A stretch of DNA of 14,188 nucleotides from an uncultured Collinsella sp. (lineage in GTDB: Bacteria; Actinomycetota; Coriobacteriia; Coriobacteriales; Coriobacteriaceae). Every line of letters starts with the position of its first letter. Position 1 is the first letter of the stretch. The stretch covers positions 1 to 14,188 of the forward strand of contig CAAECT010000017.1 of assembly GCA_900754435.1 (NCBI GenBank), written 5' to 3'. Shown here one piece after another: positions 6,608-13,608 of the stretch. A program made the translations under genes and the position numbers. The notes beneath the pieces are model-generated. The model had not been told where the DNA came from. It saw nothing but the letters and a program-made list of their open reading frames with translations, and made no database searches.

Positions 6608-7183
6608 ATGCCCACGTCACAAAGCCAGAAAAAAGAAGCCATCGCCCAGGCGACCGAGCAGGAGCTCGCATCGCTCGCGGGTCGCGGCGTGCGTATCGTG
6701 GGCAACGCGTGCTCGCCGATCGTACTGGTCAAAGGCGATTTGGACGAGGCCGAGCGTTCGGGTGGCGAGCTTGCCGCCGGCCCGGATGGCGCGGCGTTGC
6801 GCAAGGCGCTTGGGGCCATCGGCTACGCGCCCGAGGATTTTTGCGTGCTGGCAAGTGTTGCCGGCGCGGGCGATGGGGCGGTCGCGACAGGCGAGGGCCT
6901 ACCGTGCGAGCTGTTCCGTGAGGCGCTTGAGGCCTTGGACCCCGAGGCGGTCTTGCTGCTGGACGATCGCGCGGCCGATACCATGCGCGAGACCTATGCC
7001 GACATGCTCGTGGCAATCGACGACTTTGATACCGCCATGCTCAAGCCCGGCTTGGTCGCCCATGTGCAGGGCCGCCGCGTGCTCGCGCTCGATGGCTTCG
7101 AGGCGGCGCTGACCGACAAAGCGGCCAAACAGCGCATGTGGGCCTACATTAAGCAACTGACCCCGGCGGCCGCTCCGCTGTAG
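6608..7183 (+). CDS. Divergent uracil-DNA-glycosylase-like fold protein, probably non-catalytic
   Basis: This 191-aa protein is not a clear member of any family I can name. Its segment order resembles family-4 uracil-DNA glycosylases: IVLVKGDLDEAE (38-49) at the place of the GEAPGxxE loop, then GPDGAALRKALGAIGYAPEDF (58-78) like the AGxLLDxxLxxIGL..D helix. LEALDPEAVLLLDDRAADTM (107-126) is like the PKVIVALGxxAA strand-helix, and the C-terminal RVLALDGFEAAL..KAAKQRMWAYIKQL matches the position of the HPA loop plus the KxxxWxDL helix. The catalytic acidic/His residues and the Fe-S cysteines are absent, so it is probably not a working glycosylase. The ATG at 6608 has GGAG at 5-nt spacing; an earlier ATG (6578) lies inside the -10 box. 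There is no membrane segment. The fold call is inference. Confidence 0.55.
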   Translation: MPTSQSQKKEAIAQATEQELASLAGRGVRIVGNACSPIVLVKGDLDEAERSGGELAAGPDGAALRKALGAIGYAPEDFCVLASVAGAGDGAVATGEGLPCELFREALEALDPEAVLLLDDRAADTMRETYADMLVAIDDFDTAMLKPGLVAHVQGRRVLALDGFEAALTDKAAKQRMWAYIKQLTPAAAPL

Positions 7184-7247
7184 CGGATTGGCACCGGTGA
7201 GCGATTGCCTGGCGGGCAAGACACGCCGCGAGATCGGCGCCGCACTT

Positions 7248-8525
7248 CTACATCACAGCGCGCAGCTCAAACCGATCGCCGTTAATGCGGAACTGGCAGT
7301 TGCCGTTCATGCGCTCCACGGCGAGTTTGATGCTTCTGGTGCCAAAGCCGTGGCCCGCATGCCGGGTCACGGGCATGCCGTCGACCATGCGCGGCGCGCG
7401 GTCAAACGTATTGGAAACTAACAGCAGCAGCTGGCTGTCCTCTAATCGCAGGTCAAGGTCGACGAATCGCTTTCCTTGGGGTGCGGCACTTGCGGCGGTG
7501 ATAGCGTTTTCCAAGGCATTTGAGAGCACGCTAAACAGGTCGGCGTCGCCTACGTGGATGGTTTCGGGCACGGCGGCGCGCAGGTTGGCGGTAATGCCGT
7601 TTCTATTGATATCCGAGTTAAATGACGAAAGCGCGATGTTTACGGTCTCGTTGGCGCAGAAGCGGCGTACGGCGGTGCGATCGCCGGTTTCGCAGAGTTC
7701 ATCGATGCGTTTGAGCGCCTCGTCGGTATGGCCCTCCTCAATTAAAGCGGCCAGGCCGCGTAGGAAGTGGCGCATATCGTGGCGAAGAATCGACAGCTCG
7801 CGCCCAGATTGACGCCAGGCCTCGAGCTCTTTAATGACGGCGCTGTCGCGGGTTTCAAGCATCCAGCGCTCTCGCTCGGCGGTTTCCTTTTCTTCGTATT
7901 CGCGCAGGTAAACGGTAAGAAACATAAGATAGAAGGCACAGAGCGCAAATGCCAAAAACTCAACCGTTACCACCGAGCCCGAGTGGAACAGCGTGGTGTA
8001 GACGTTGGTGGCATAGTCAAAGACGTAATAGACGAGCGGCAGGATTAAAAGGATGCCCAGCTCGGTGGTGCTTTTAATCGCCAAGCGCGGACCGATGTCG
8101 CCGGCCCAATGCAACAGGACGGCAAAGACGGCGAGTGTGGTCGCGATGCGCGCCAGATAGTACGCGATCTGAGAATCGGTTGCGGCAAATGCGGCGATGC
8201 CCATCCAATTGCTGAACTGGCAGCTCAGATAGGCACTCGTAATGCCGAGCACGGCAAGCAGCGGGCTCAGGCGGTAGCGCGCGCACAAATAGATGACGAG
8301 CGGCAGATGCACGACGAGCGGATATACCTGGCGGGCAAAAAGCTCGCCGCCGACGGCATTGGCGAGGCCAAATGCGCATCCGGTTACGGCACCGACCAAC
8401 ACCAGTTCAAGCGCATGACGCCGGTTGATCTCGACACCGCACAGCGCCGCCGAGGCAAAGACGCCAAAGAGCAGCGTCGTGGCGTGGTGGATTGCCCAAA
8501 GGACCATTTCGACCGAGGAGACCAT
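7248..8525 (-). CDS. AgrC-like sensor histidine kinase (GHKL ATPase domain)
   Basis: This 425-aa kinase has about six membrane helices (residues about 8-205, e.g. LVLVGAVTGCAFGLANAV, LGILLILPLVYYVF, FLAFALCAFYLMFLTVYL). A coiled coil follows (about 207-245), then the phosphoacceptor box SILRHDMRHFLRGL (His249), the N box LSNALENAI (Asn336, Asn340) and the G box GHGFGTRSI (391-399). This arrangement is that of AgrC/HPK10 kinases, which usually sense secreted peptides through the membrane domain. Its ATG shares one base with the stop of the response regulator (TGATG), so the two are coupled and surely form a pair. No AgrB/AgrD-like gene is seen nearby, so the ligand is unknown. The gene converges on the one ending at 7183 without an obvious terminator between. 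Confidence 0.9.
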   Translation of the reverse strand: MVSSVEMVLWAIHHATTLLFGVFASAALCGVEINRRHALELVLVGAVTGCAFGLANAVGGELFARQVYPLVVHLPLVIYLCARYRLSPLLAVLGITSAYLSCQFSNWMGIAAFAATDSQIAYYLARIATTLAVFAVLLHWAGDIGPRLAIKSTTELGILLILPLVYYVFDYATNVYTTLFHSGSVVTVEFLAFALCAFYLMFLTVYLREYEEKETAERERWMLETRDSAVIKELEAWRQSGRELSILRHDMRHFLRGLAALIEEGHTDEALKRIDELCETGDRTAVRRFCANETVNIALSSFNSDINRNGITANLRAAVPETIHVGDADLFSVLSNALENAITAASAAPQGKRFVDLDLRLEDSQLLLLVSNTFDRAPRMVDGMPVTRHAGHGFGTRSIKLAVERMNGNCQFRINGDRFELRAVM

Positions 8526-9247
8526 CAGTGTCTCCCACCCTCAAAGCGCGCCGCAAAGTAGGCGTCTTGGAATCCCTGCTTGCAGCTGCGCGAAAGCGGG
8601 ATGCACGCGCCCGAGCGCATGACGATGTCCGTGCGGTCAAAATGATCGATATTGCGCAGGTTGACCTGGTAGCTGCGGTGGCATTTAAAGAAGATCGCGT
8701 TTTGTTCCAAGCGGTCCTCGACGCTGCGGAACGACTCGAGTGCCTCGATATCGCGTCCGTCGCGCAGGTGGAAGACCACGTGCTTGTTGCGCGCCTCGGC
8801 ATATTCGATGTCGGACAGGCACAGGGCGTGGTAGCCAAAGGAAGTTTTGATCACGAGCTCGTCGGTTGCCGCCGGGCGCATGCTCGAAAGCTCGTCGAGT
8901 AATCGCGCCAGGCGTTCGTAAGTCACGGGCTTGAGCAGATAGTCGAAGGCGCGGACCTCGTAGGATTCCAGCGCGAACTCGGGCGACGAGGTGAGGAACA
9001 CCAGGCGCACGGCGGTATCGGCCTGGCGTAATTCGCGCGCGGTGTCCATGCCGTTGACGAGCGGCATGATCATATCGAGCAGGATGATGTCGGCGCGCGA
9101 TGCGGCATGGCGGGCCAGCAGGTCCTCGCCACGCGTGACGAGCGCAACATCGACCGCCGTGCCCGTCTCGGTCGACCAACGGTCGATCATCCGGTGCAGT
9201 CTATCTAGAAAAGCGACATCATCGTCGCAGGCAATAATCTTGAACAT
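8525..9247 (-). CDS. LytTR-family response regulator
   Basis: This 240-aa regulator has an N-terminal receiver domain (1-120) with acidic Asp8-Asp10, phosphoacceptor Asp58 in ILLDMIMP, the switch Thr/Ser in FLTSS (85-88) and Lys106 in LLKP. A C-terminal LytTR DNA-binding domain follows (about 130-235) with DIEYAEARNKHVVFH and FFKCHRSYQVNLRNI. LytTR regulators of this kind typically control secreted-peptide, bacteriocin, competence or cell-envelope genes, but the targets here cannot be read from the window. The ATG at 9247 is preceded by AAGGGGG with about 4-nt spacing. It is first in a two-gene unit with the kinase. Confidence 0.95.
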   Translation of the reverse strand: MFKIIACDDDVAFLDRLHRMIDRWSTETGTAVDVALVTRGEDLLARHAASRADIILLDMIMPLVNGMDTARELRQADTAVRLVFLTSSPEFALESYEVRAFDYLLKPVTYERLARLLDELSSMRPAATDELVIKTSFGYHALCLSDIEYAEARNKHVVFHLRDGRDIEALESFRSVEDRLEQNAIFFKCHRSYQVNLRNIDHFDRTDIVMRSGACIPLSRSCKQGFQDAYFAARFEGGRH

Positions 9248-9452
9248 TCGGCCCCCTTAAGTAGTTCGATTTTGCCACATCGGGCACGCGCCGCTTGCGG
9301 GGGTGCGGACCGTTTGCGCCCCACGGCGTGCAGCTCGCGCCAAGCGGTGTTGCGGTGGCGAAAGATGCCTCCTGCGCCATCGAGAGCTCAGCTATCCTCA
9401 GCTTGCCAGTTCGAAAATGGACCTGCCGCATGATTGAATCTTTATTTCAACT
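9248..9452. other. Intergenic region between the response regulator and the nad operator
   Basis: This stretch separates two divergently transcribed units. I see no convincing gene, RNA or strong promoter in it. A minus-strand reading frame (9219-9431) overlaps the response-regulator start but has no family features. A minus-strand promoter for the regulator/kinase pair must lie here, yet no good -35/-10 pair stands out. Confidence 0.4.
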
Positions 9453-9500
9453 TGACACCTAGGTTTACAGCTGTCTTGTCAGCTGTAAACCTAGGTGTCA
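9453..9500. promoter_or_regulatory. Composite 21-bp perfect inverted repeat, probable NiaR operator of the nad operon
   Basis: Positions 9453-9473 and 9480-9500 are exact reverse complements, separated by TCTTGT. Each arm contains the internal palindromes ACCTAGGT and CAGCTG. Each arm plus part of the loop also reads as an imperfect 22-bp dyad ending in GACAsCT and AGsTGTC (9454-9475 and 9478-9499). The array therefore may be two head-to-head operator units. It lies in front of nadA, in an operon that ends with niaR, and covers the likely promoter, so NiaR binding is the natural inference. I do not recall the NiaR consensus well enough to claim a match. Confidence 0.75.
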
Positions 9501-9504
9501 TACT
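9476..9504 (+). promoter_or_regulatory. Candidate promoter of nadABC-niaR
   Basis: TTGTCA (9476-9481, 5/6 to TTGACA) and CATACT (9499-9504, 4/6 to TATAAT) are 17 bp apart and would start transcription near 9511, about 29 nt before nadA. Both boxes lie in or at the edge of the inverted repeat, so a bound repressor would block polymerase. A perfect TTGACA at 9452-9457 is an alternative -35, but its -10 position (TTGTCA) is poor. Confidence 0.45.
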
Positions 9505-9539
9505 AAAGCTCCAAGATTCGCCAAAAGAGAGGGGCCTTG

Positions 9540-10565
9540 ATGGCACAGAGCGCGAACATGGATGCATCGGAGCTTGCACGCGACATTGCGGCCGGCCTGG
9601 CATCGGCAACGACGGCAACGGAGCGCGCGGCATTGGTGCCCGCAGAGCTCGTCGAGGCCATTCAGCAACTAAAAACCCAACGTGACGCGGTGATCCTGGC
9701 GCACTATTACGTGGCGCCTGAGGTCCAAGCCGTTGCCGATTACGTCGGCGATAGCTTCTACCTGGCAAAGCTCGCCAAAAGCCTGCCGCAGCAGACCATC
9801 GTGCTGTGCGGCGTGGAGTTTATGGGCGAGAGCGCCAAGCTGCTCAATCCCACTAAGACCGTGCTGCTGCCCGAGCCGGGCGCGGACTGTCCCATGGCGC
9901 ACATGGTCAAGCGCGAGACGGTCGACGCGGCGCGCGCCGAGTACGGCGACGACCTGGCCGTGGTGTGCTACGTCAACTCCACGGCTGAGATCAAGAGCTG
10001 GAGCGACGTGTGCGTCACCAGCTCCAACGCCGTTAAGATCGTGTCCGAGCTGCCGCAGCAGCATATTCTGTTCATTCCCGACCAAAACCTGGGACGCTTC
10101 GTAGCCGAGCAGGTGCCGCAAAAGCACGTCATCCTCAACAACGGCTGCTGCCCGCGCCATCACATCATCACCGTCGAGCAGATCGTCGACGCGACGGAGG
10201 CCCACCCCGACGCGCTCGTGCTGGCGCACCCCGAGTGCAAGGCCGACGTCCTGGCCGAGGCCGACTACATCGGCTCCACCGCCGGCATCATCAAGTATGC
10301 CGAGGAGTCGGACGCGAGCGAGTTCATCATCGTGACGGTCCGCGGCGTGCTCTACGAGCTCGAGCGCCGCTGCCAGGGCACCGGCAAGAAGTTCTATTTC
10401 CCCGCGGTGCAGCCCACCTGCGTCAACATGGATCTCATCACGCTCGAAAAGCTCGTGCGCTGCCTGGAGACGGGCGAGGGCGAGGTACAGATCGGCGTCT
10501 CGGACGAGGCAGCAGACCGGGCCAAGCTCACGCTCGACCGTATGCTCGAGTACGCAGCACGCTAG
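9540..10565 (+). CDS. nadA: NadA, quinolinate synthase
   Basis: NadA is a [4Fe-4S] enzyme that condenses iminoaspartate (from NadB) with dihydroxyacetone phosphate to quinolinate. The 341-aa protein shows AHYYVAPEVQAVADYVGDS (54-72), the first cluster ligand in CGVEFMGESAK (Cys90), the second in NNGCCPRHH (Cys203/204), the HPECKADV motif (230-237), GSTAGI and the third ligand in PTCVNMDL (Cys294). The cluster is oxygen-labile, in keeping with an anaerobic host. The start is the ATG at 9540, preceded by AGAGAGGGG with 5-nt spacing; a TTG one codon earlier is less likely. It is first in the operon nadA-nadB-nadC-niaR. Confidence 0.97.
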   Translation: MAQSANMDASELARDIAAGLASATTATERAALVPAELVEAIQQLKTQRDAVILAHYYVAPEVQAVADYVGDSFYLAKLAKSLPQQTIVLCGVEFMGESAKLLNPTKTVLLPEPGADCPMAHMVKRETVDAARAEYGDDLAVVCYVNSTAEIKSWSDVCVTSSNAVKIVSELPQQHILFIPDQNLGRFVAEQVPQKHVILNNGCCPRHHIITVEQIVDATEAHPDALVLAHPECKADVLAEADYIGSTAGIIKYAEESDASEFIIVTVRGVLYELERRCQGTGKKFYFPAVQPTCVNMDLITLEKLVRCLETGEGEVQIGVSDEAADRAKLTLDRMLEYAAR

Positions 10566-10572
10566 AACAATG

Positions 10573-10603
10573 TTGCATGAGGGACGGTCCCTTATGTCAC
10601 ATT
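10573..10603. repeat. Near-palindromic hairpin between nadA and nadB
   Basis: The stem pairs TGTTGCATGAGGGAC with GTCCCTTATGTCACA around a single G, giving 15 pairs with one mismatch and two G-U pairs in RNA. It fills most of the 55-bp gap between nadA and the chosen nadB start and is not followed by a T run. The GGGAC/GTCCC core is shared with the repeat at 5080-5136. It may be a dispersed REP-type unit, an mRNA processing or stabilising site, or an attenuator. The exact outer end is uncertain by a few bases. Confidence 0.65.
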
Positions 10604-10620
10604 CAAGGGAGAGGATTCCT

Positions 10621-11997
10621 GTGGAAACCAAGCAATACCCCGATATGGAGTGCGACGTCGTCATTGCCGGCTGCGGCGTAGCGGGTCTGTACGCGGCCCT
10701 CAATCTGCCGACGAGCACGCGCGTGATCATGCTCTCCAAGGGCGCGGTTGATGAGTGCGATTCGATGCTCGCGCAGGGCGGCATTTGCGTGCTGCCCGAA
10801 GGCTCGGACTACGATGCCTTCTTTGAGGACACCATGCACGCCGGCCACTACGAGAACCGCCGCGAGAGCGTCGACATCATGATTCGCTCGAGCCGCTCGG
10901 TCATCAACGACCTGCTAGCGATGGGCGTGGATTTTGAGCGCAAGGCCGACGGCAGCCTCAATTTTACCCGCGAGGGCGCGCACAGCCGTCCGCGCATTGC
11001 CTTCCATGCCGACATTACGGGCAAGGAGATCACGACCAAGCTGCTCCAGGCCGTTCGCAAGCTGGATAACGTGCAGATTTTGGAGCACGTGGCCATGACC
11101 GACATCCTGACCGCCGAGCGCGATGGCGCCACGGTGTGCACCGGCGTCGTCGCCGTAGCCGTGGACGAGGACAACTCGGTTCGCCCCGCCGACGAGCTGG
11201 CAAATGCCGTTGAGGGCGTGCATGCCGGTAAGCCGTTTAAGATCCATGCCCGCCACACGCTGTGGGCAACGGGCGGCATCGGTGGCGTATACGACCATTC
11301 GACCAACTACCCGCAGCTCACGGGCGACGCCTGCTACATCGCTCAGGAGCATGGCATTAAGATGGAGCACTTGGACTACGTGCAGATCCACCCCACGGGG
11401 CTGTTCTCGCCGCAGCCGGGCCGCACCTTCCTGATCAGCGAGAGCTGCCGTGGCGAGGGCGCGATTTTGCTCAACGCCGCCGGCGAGCGTTTTACCGACG
11501 AGTTGCAGCCGCGCGACGTTGTCGCCGCCGCCATCCGCGAGCAGATGAAGCAGGATGACACCGAGCACGAGTGGCTGAGCTTTGCCCCCGTCGAGCGCGA
11601 CGTGGTGACCGGGCACTTTGCCAATATCCGCGCGCGCTGCCTGGAGGACGGCCGCGACATCTTGGACGAGCCCATCCCCGTTACGCCCACGCAGCACTAC
11701 TTTATGGGCGGCGTGTGGGTCGACAAGGACGGCCGCACCTCGATGCCCGAGCTCTACGCCGCCGGCGAGACGGCCTGCAATGGCGTTCACGGCAAGAACC
11801 GCCTGGCTTCAAACAGCCTGCTCGAGGCGCTGGTCTGGGGTCGTCGCGCCGCGTGGTATATGCGTACCGGCGAGTCACTGGCCGTGGAGCAGGCAGGCGA
11901 TCCCGCGCTCGATGGCCGTCATCGCGCCCTGGGCGCCGGCACCCTGGCAATCGATGATTTGGCCCGTGCCGCCGGCACGCAGGCCGTGGAGGAGTAG
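10621..11997 (+). CDS. nadB: NadB, L-aspartate oxidase
   Basis: NadB is an FAD enzyme that oxidises L-aspartate to iminoaspartate for NadA; in anaerobes fumarate can be the acceptor. The 458-aa protein has the FAD motif DVVIAGCGVAGLYAALNL (12-29) and SMLAQGGICVL (48-58). TREGAHS follows (Glu118), then QIHPTGL (His257), SCRGEG (Arg277), TPTQHYFMGG (His359) and KNRLASNSLLEALVWG (Arg394), matching the E. coli active-site set. I chose GTG at 10621 because GGGAGAGG lies 6 nt before it; ATGs at 10570 and 10594 have no RBS and would translate through the hairpin. Only 48 residues follow the FAD-closing segment, so the usual C-terminal helical domain is mostly missing. The stop lies 3 bp before nadC. 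Confidence 0.96.
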   Translation: METKQYPDMECDVVIAGCGVAGLYAALNLPTSTRVIMLSKGAVDECDSMLAQGGICVLPEGSDYDAFFEDTMHAGHYENRRESVDIMIRSSRSVINDLLAMGVDFERKADGSLNFTREGAHSRPRIAFHADITGKEITTKLLQAVRKLDNVQILEHVAMTDILTAERDGATVCTGVVAVAVDEDNSVRPADELANAVEGVHAGKPFKIHARHTLWATGGIGGVYDHSTNYPQLTGDACYIAQEHGIKMEHLDYVQIHPTGLFSPQPGRTFLISESCRGEGAILLNAAGERFTDELQPRDVVAAAIREQMKQDDTEHEWLSFAPVERDVVTGHFANIRARCLEDGRDILDEPIPVTPTQHYFMGGVWVDKDGRTSMPELYAAGETACNGVHGKNRLASNSLLEALVWGRRAAWYMRTGESLAVEQAGDPALDGRHRALGAGTLAIDDLARAAGTQAVEE

Positions 11998-12000
11998 ACC

Positions 12001-12861
12001 ATGAATCCCATTACCATGAAGCTCGTCGTCGATGATCTGATTCTGCAGGCTTTGCGCGAGGACATTACGTTTGAGGACGTGAGCACGGCGAGCGTGTGCC
12101 CCACGGCGCGTCCCGCCACGGTGGAGCTTATCGCCAAAGCCGATGGCATCATCGCCGGCCTGGATGTGTTCGCTCGCACCTTTGAGCTGCTGGATTCGCA
12201 GAGCTCGGTGCTGTTTGACGTTGCCGATGGTGACGGGGTGCACGCCGGCGACCACGTGGGACAGGTGCGCGGCGATGCGCGCGTGCTGCTTTCGGGCGAG
12301 CGCGTGGCGCTCAACTACCTGCAGCGCATGAGCGGCATCGCTACCTACACGCACAGCATGGCCGCGGCGCTCGAGGGCACCAAGACCGTGCTCGTCGACA
12401 CGCGCAAGACCACGCCGGGCATGCGTGTCTTCGAGAAGGCCGCAGTCGAGATGGGCGGTGGCAGCACCCACCGCTATAACCTGTCGACGGCCGTCATGCT
12501 CAAGGACAACCACATCGACGCCGCCGGTGGCGTGGCACGCGCGATTGAGATGGCGCGCGCCCATGCGTCGTTTACCACGACGGTCGAGATCGAGTGCGAG
12601 AACCTGGACATGGTGCGCGAGGCCGTGGAGGCCGGCGCCGACATCATCATGTTCGACAACATGACCCACGACGACATGGCTGCCGCGATTGAGCTTATCG
12701 CCGGCCGTGCGAAGGCCGAGGGCTCGGGCAACGTGGACGCCAGCAATATCCGCGCGCTTGCCGACCTGGGCGTTGACTTTATTAGCTCGGGGGCGCTGAC
12801 GCACTCTGCGCCGATTCTCGACCTCTCGCTCAAGCACCTGCGTCTACTGGACGGTAAATAA
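12001..12861 (+). CDS. nadC: NadC, nicotinate-nucleotide pyrophosphorylase (carboxylating)
   Basis: NadC (quinolinate phosphoribosyltransferase) joins quinolinate with PRPP and releases CO2 to give nicotinate mononucleotide. The 286-aa protein has the N-terminal open-face sandwich domain (ITFEDVST) and LLSGERVALNYLQRMSGIAT (96-115, Arg101). DTRKTTPGMR (133-142) follows, then HRYNLS (157-162), LKDNHI (167-172, Lys168), VEIECEN (195-201) and IMFDN (Asp219). SGNV stands at 242-245, where SGG(I/N) is more common, and SSGALTHS at 262-269. The ATG is served by GGAGGAG inside the end of nadB. Its TAA shares its last base with the niaR ATG. Confidence 0.97.
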   Translation: MNPITMKLVVDDLILQALREDITFEDVSTASVCPTARPATVELIAKADGIIAGLDVFARTFELLDSQSSVLFDVADGDGVHAGDHVGQVRGDARVLLSGERVALNYLQRMSGIATYTHSMAAALEGTKTVLVDTRKTTPGMRVFEKAAVEMGGGSTHRYNLSTAVMLKDNHIDAAGGVARAIEMARAHASFTTTVEIECENLDMVREAVEAGADIIMFDNMTHDDMAAAIELIAGRAKAEGSGNVDASNIRALADLGVDFISSGALTHSAPILDLSLKHLRLLDGK

Positions 12862-13406
12862 TGGACGCCCGCGAGCGTCGCCGTGCCATCATGGGCGTGC
12901 TCGAGGAAGCCAAGGAGCCCGTTTCGGGCAGCGCACTTGCCCGCGAGGTGGGTGTGAGCCGCCAGATTGTCGTGCAGGACATCGCCCTGCTGCGCGCCGA
13001 TGGGCACGATATCGTGGCGACCAACCGCGGCTACGTGCTGCAGGAGGCCCCCAGCAGCCCCGCCGTGCCTACGCGCTTGGTCAAGGTTCGCCACAGCGTG
13101 GAGCAGGCAGGCGATGAGCTCACGAGTATCGTCGACGCCGGCGGCGCCGTGCTCAACGTGATTGTCAATCACCGCGTGTACGGTAAGATTACGGCCGACC
13201 TGGACATCCGCAATCGTCGCGATGTCGAGCGCTATCTGCGCGATATCGAGAGCGGCAAGAGCTTTCCGCTGCTGACGGTGACCAGCGGCTACCACTTCCA
13301 TCGCATTGCGGCGGAGGACGAACAGACCCTCGACGAGATCGAGGCGATGCTCAAGGAGAAGGGCTACCTTGCCGATTTAATGCCCTACGAGGATGATTTG
13401 TCCTAG
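12861..13406 (+). CDS. niaR: NiaR (YrxA/3H-domain) niacin-responsive repressor
   Basis: NiaR represses NAD biosynthesis and niacin uptake genes when nicotinic acid is abundant. The 181-aa protein has an N-terminal helix-turn-helix of the HTH_11 type (5-55, VSGSALAREVGVSRQIVVQD) and a C-terminal 3H domain. His78, Glu86, His145 and His147 match in order and spacing the Ni-binding set described for Thermotoga maritima NiaR (TM1602), and His104 (VNHRVYG) is the remaining family histidine. The one-base overlap with nadC (TAATG) places it as the last gene of the operon. With the operator-like repeat before nadA this suggests autoregulation. A metal-dependent corepressor response is known for the family, not shown here. 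Confidence 0.95.
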   Translation: MDARERRRAIMGVLEEAKEPVSGSALAREVGVSRQIVVQDIALLRADGHDIVATNRGYVLQEAPSSPAVPTRLVKVRHSVEQAGDELTSIVDAGGAVLNVIVNHRVYGKITADLDIRNRRDVERYLRDIESGKSFPLLTVTSGYHFHRIAAEDEQTLDEIEAMLKEKGYLADLMPYEDDLS

Positions 13407-13424
13407 CCCGATACTGTCTTAATA

Positions 13425-13491
13425 AGTTGCGGTGAAATAGTTCCTAAAATCAACATCCAAGACATAAAACAGGAACTATTCCACCGCAACT
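13425..13491. repeat. 21-bp inverted repeat with 25-nt loop downstream of niaR
   Basis: The arms 13425-13445 (AGTTGCGGTGAAATAGTTCC...) and 13471-13491 match in 20 of 21 positions. The only difference is an A against a G (GTGAAAT / GTGGAAT). The loop is AT-rich and codes for nothing. There is no T run after the right arm, so it is not a standard intrinsic terminator, and a separate terminator follows at 13530. Its sequence differs from the GGGAC-type repeats, so it would be a second repeat family or a miniature mobile element. Target-site duplications were not seen. Confidence 0.7.
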
Positions 13492-13529
13492 GCCAAGGGT
13501 CCCGCTCCAAATTAGCTGCCCACATATGC

Positions 13530-13569
13530 AAAAGGAGGCCTCCGCGGCGATGCGGAAGCCTCCTTTTTT
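13530..13569. terminator. Bidirectional intrinsic terminator between niaR and the ferredoxin gene
   Basis: AAAAGGAGGCCTCCGC (13530-13545) pairs with GCGGAAGCCTCCTTTT (13552-13567), with one C/A mispair and a 6-nt loop (GGCGAT). On the plus strand a run of six T follows, ending the nad operon. On the minus strand the A run becomes T4, able to end the ferredoxin transcript arriving from 13609. Confidence 0.88.
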
Positions 13570-13608
13570 GTGCACGGTGTACTTTTGAGTGTGCAAGTGG
13601 GGGAGTTG

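Noticed and set aside
9219..9431. Small minus-strand frame upstream of the response regulator as an AgrD-like signal peptide
   Set aside because: It overlaps the regulator start, has no leader helix, no membrane segment, no conserved Cys/acidic tail pattern and no AgrB partner nearby.
10570..10620. Upstream ATGs (10570 and 10594) as the nadB start
   Set aside because: They lie in the hairpin and lack an RBS, while GTG 10621 has GGGAGAGG at 6 nt and starts just before the FAD-binding strand.
9669..10784. Long minus-strand open frame (371 codons) across nadA and the start of nadB
   Set aside because: It crosses a real operon junction and reads as the complement of conserved nadA codons; no start signal or motif.
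11875..12837. Minus-strand open frame (320 codons) opposite nadC
   Set aside because: Shadow of nadC, whose motifs are complete on the plus strand.
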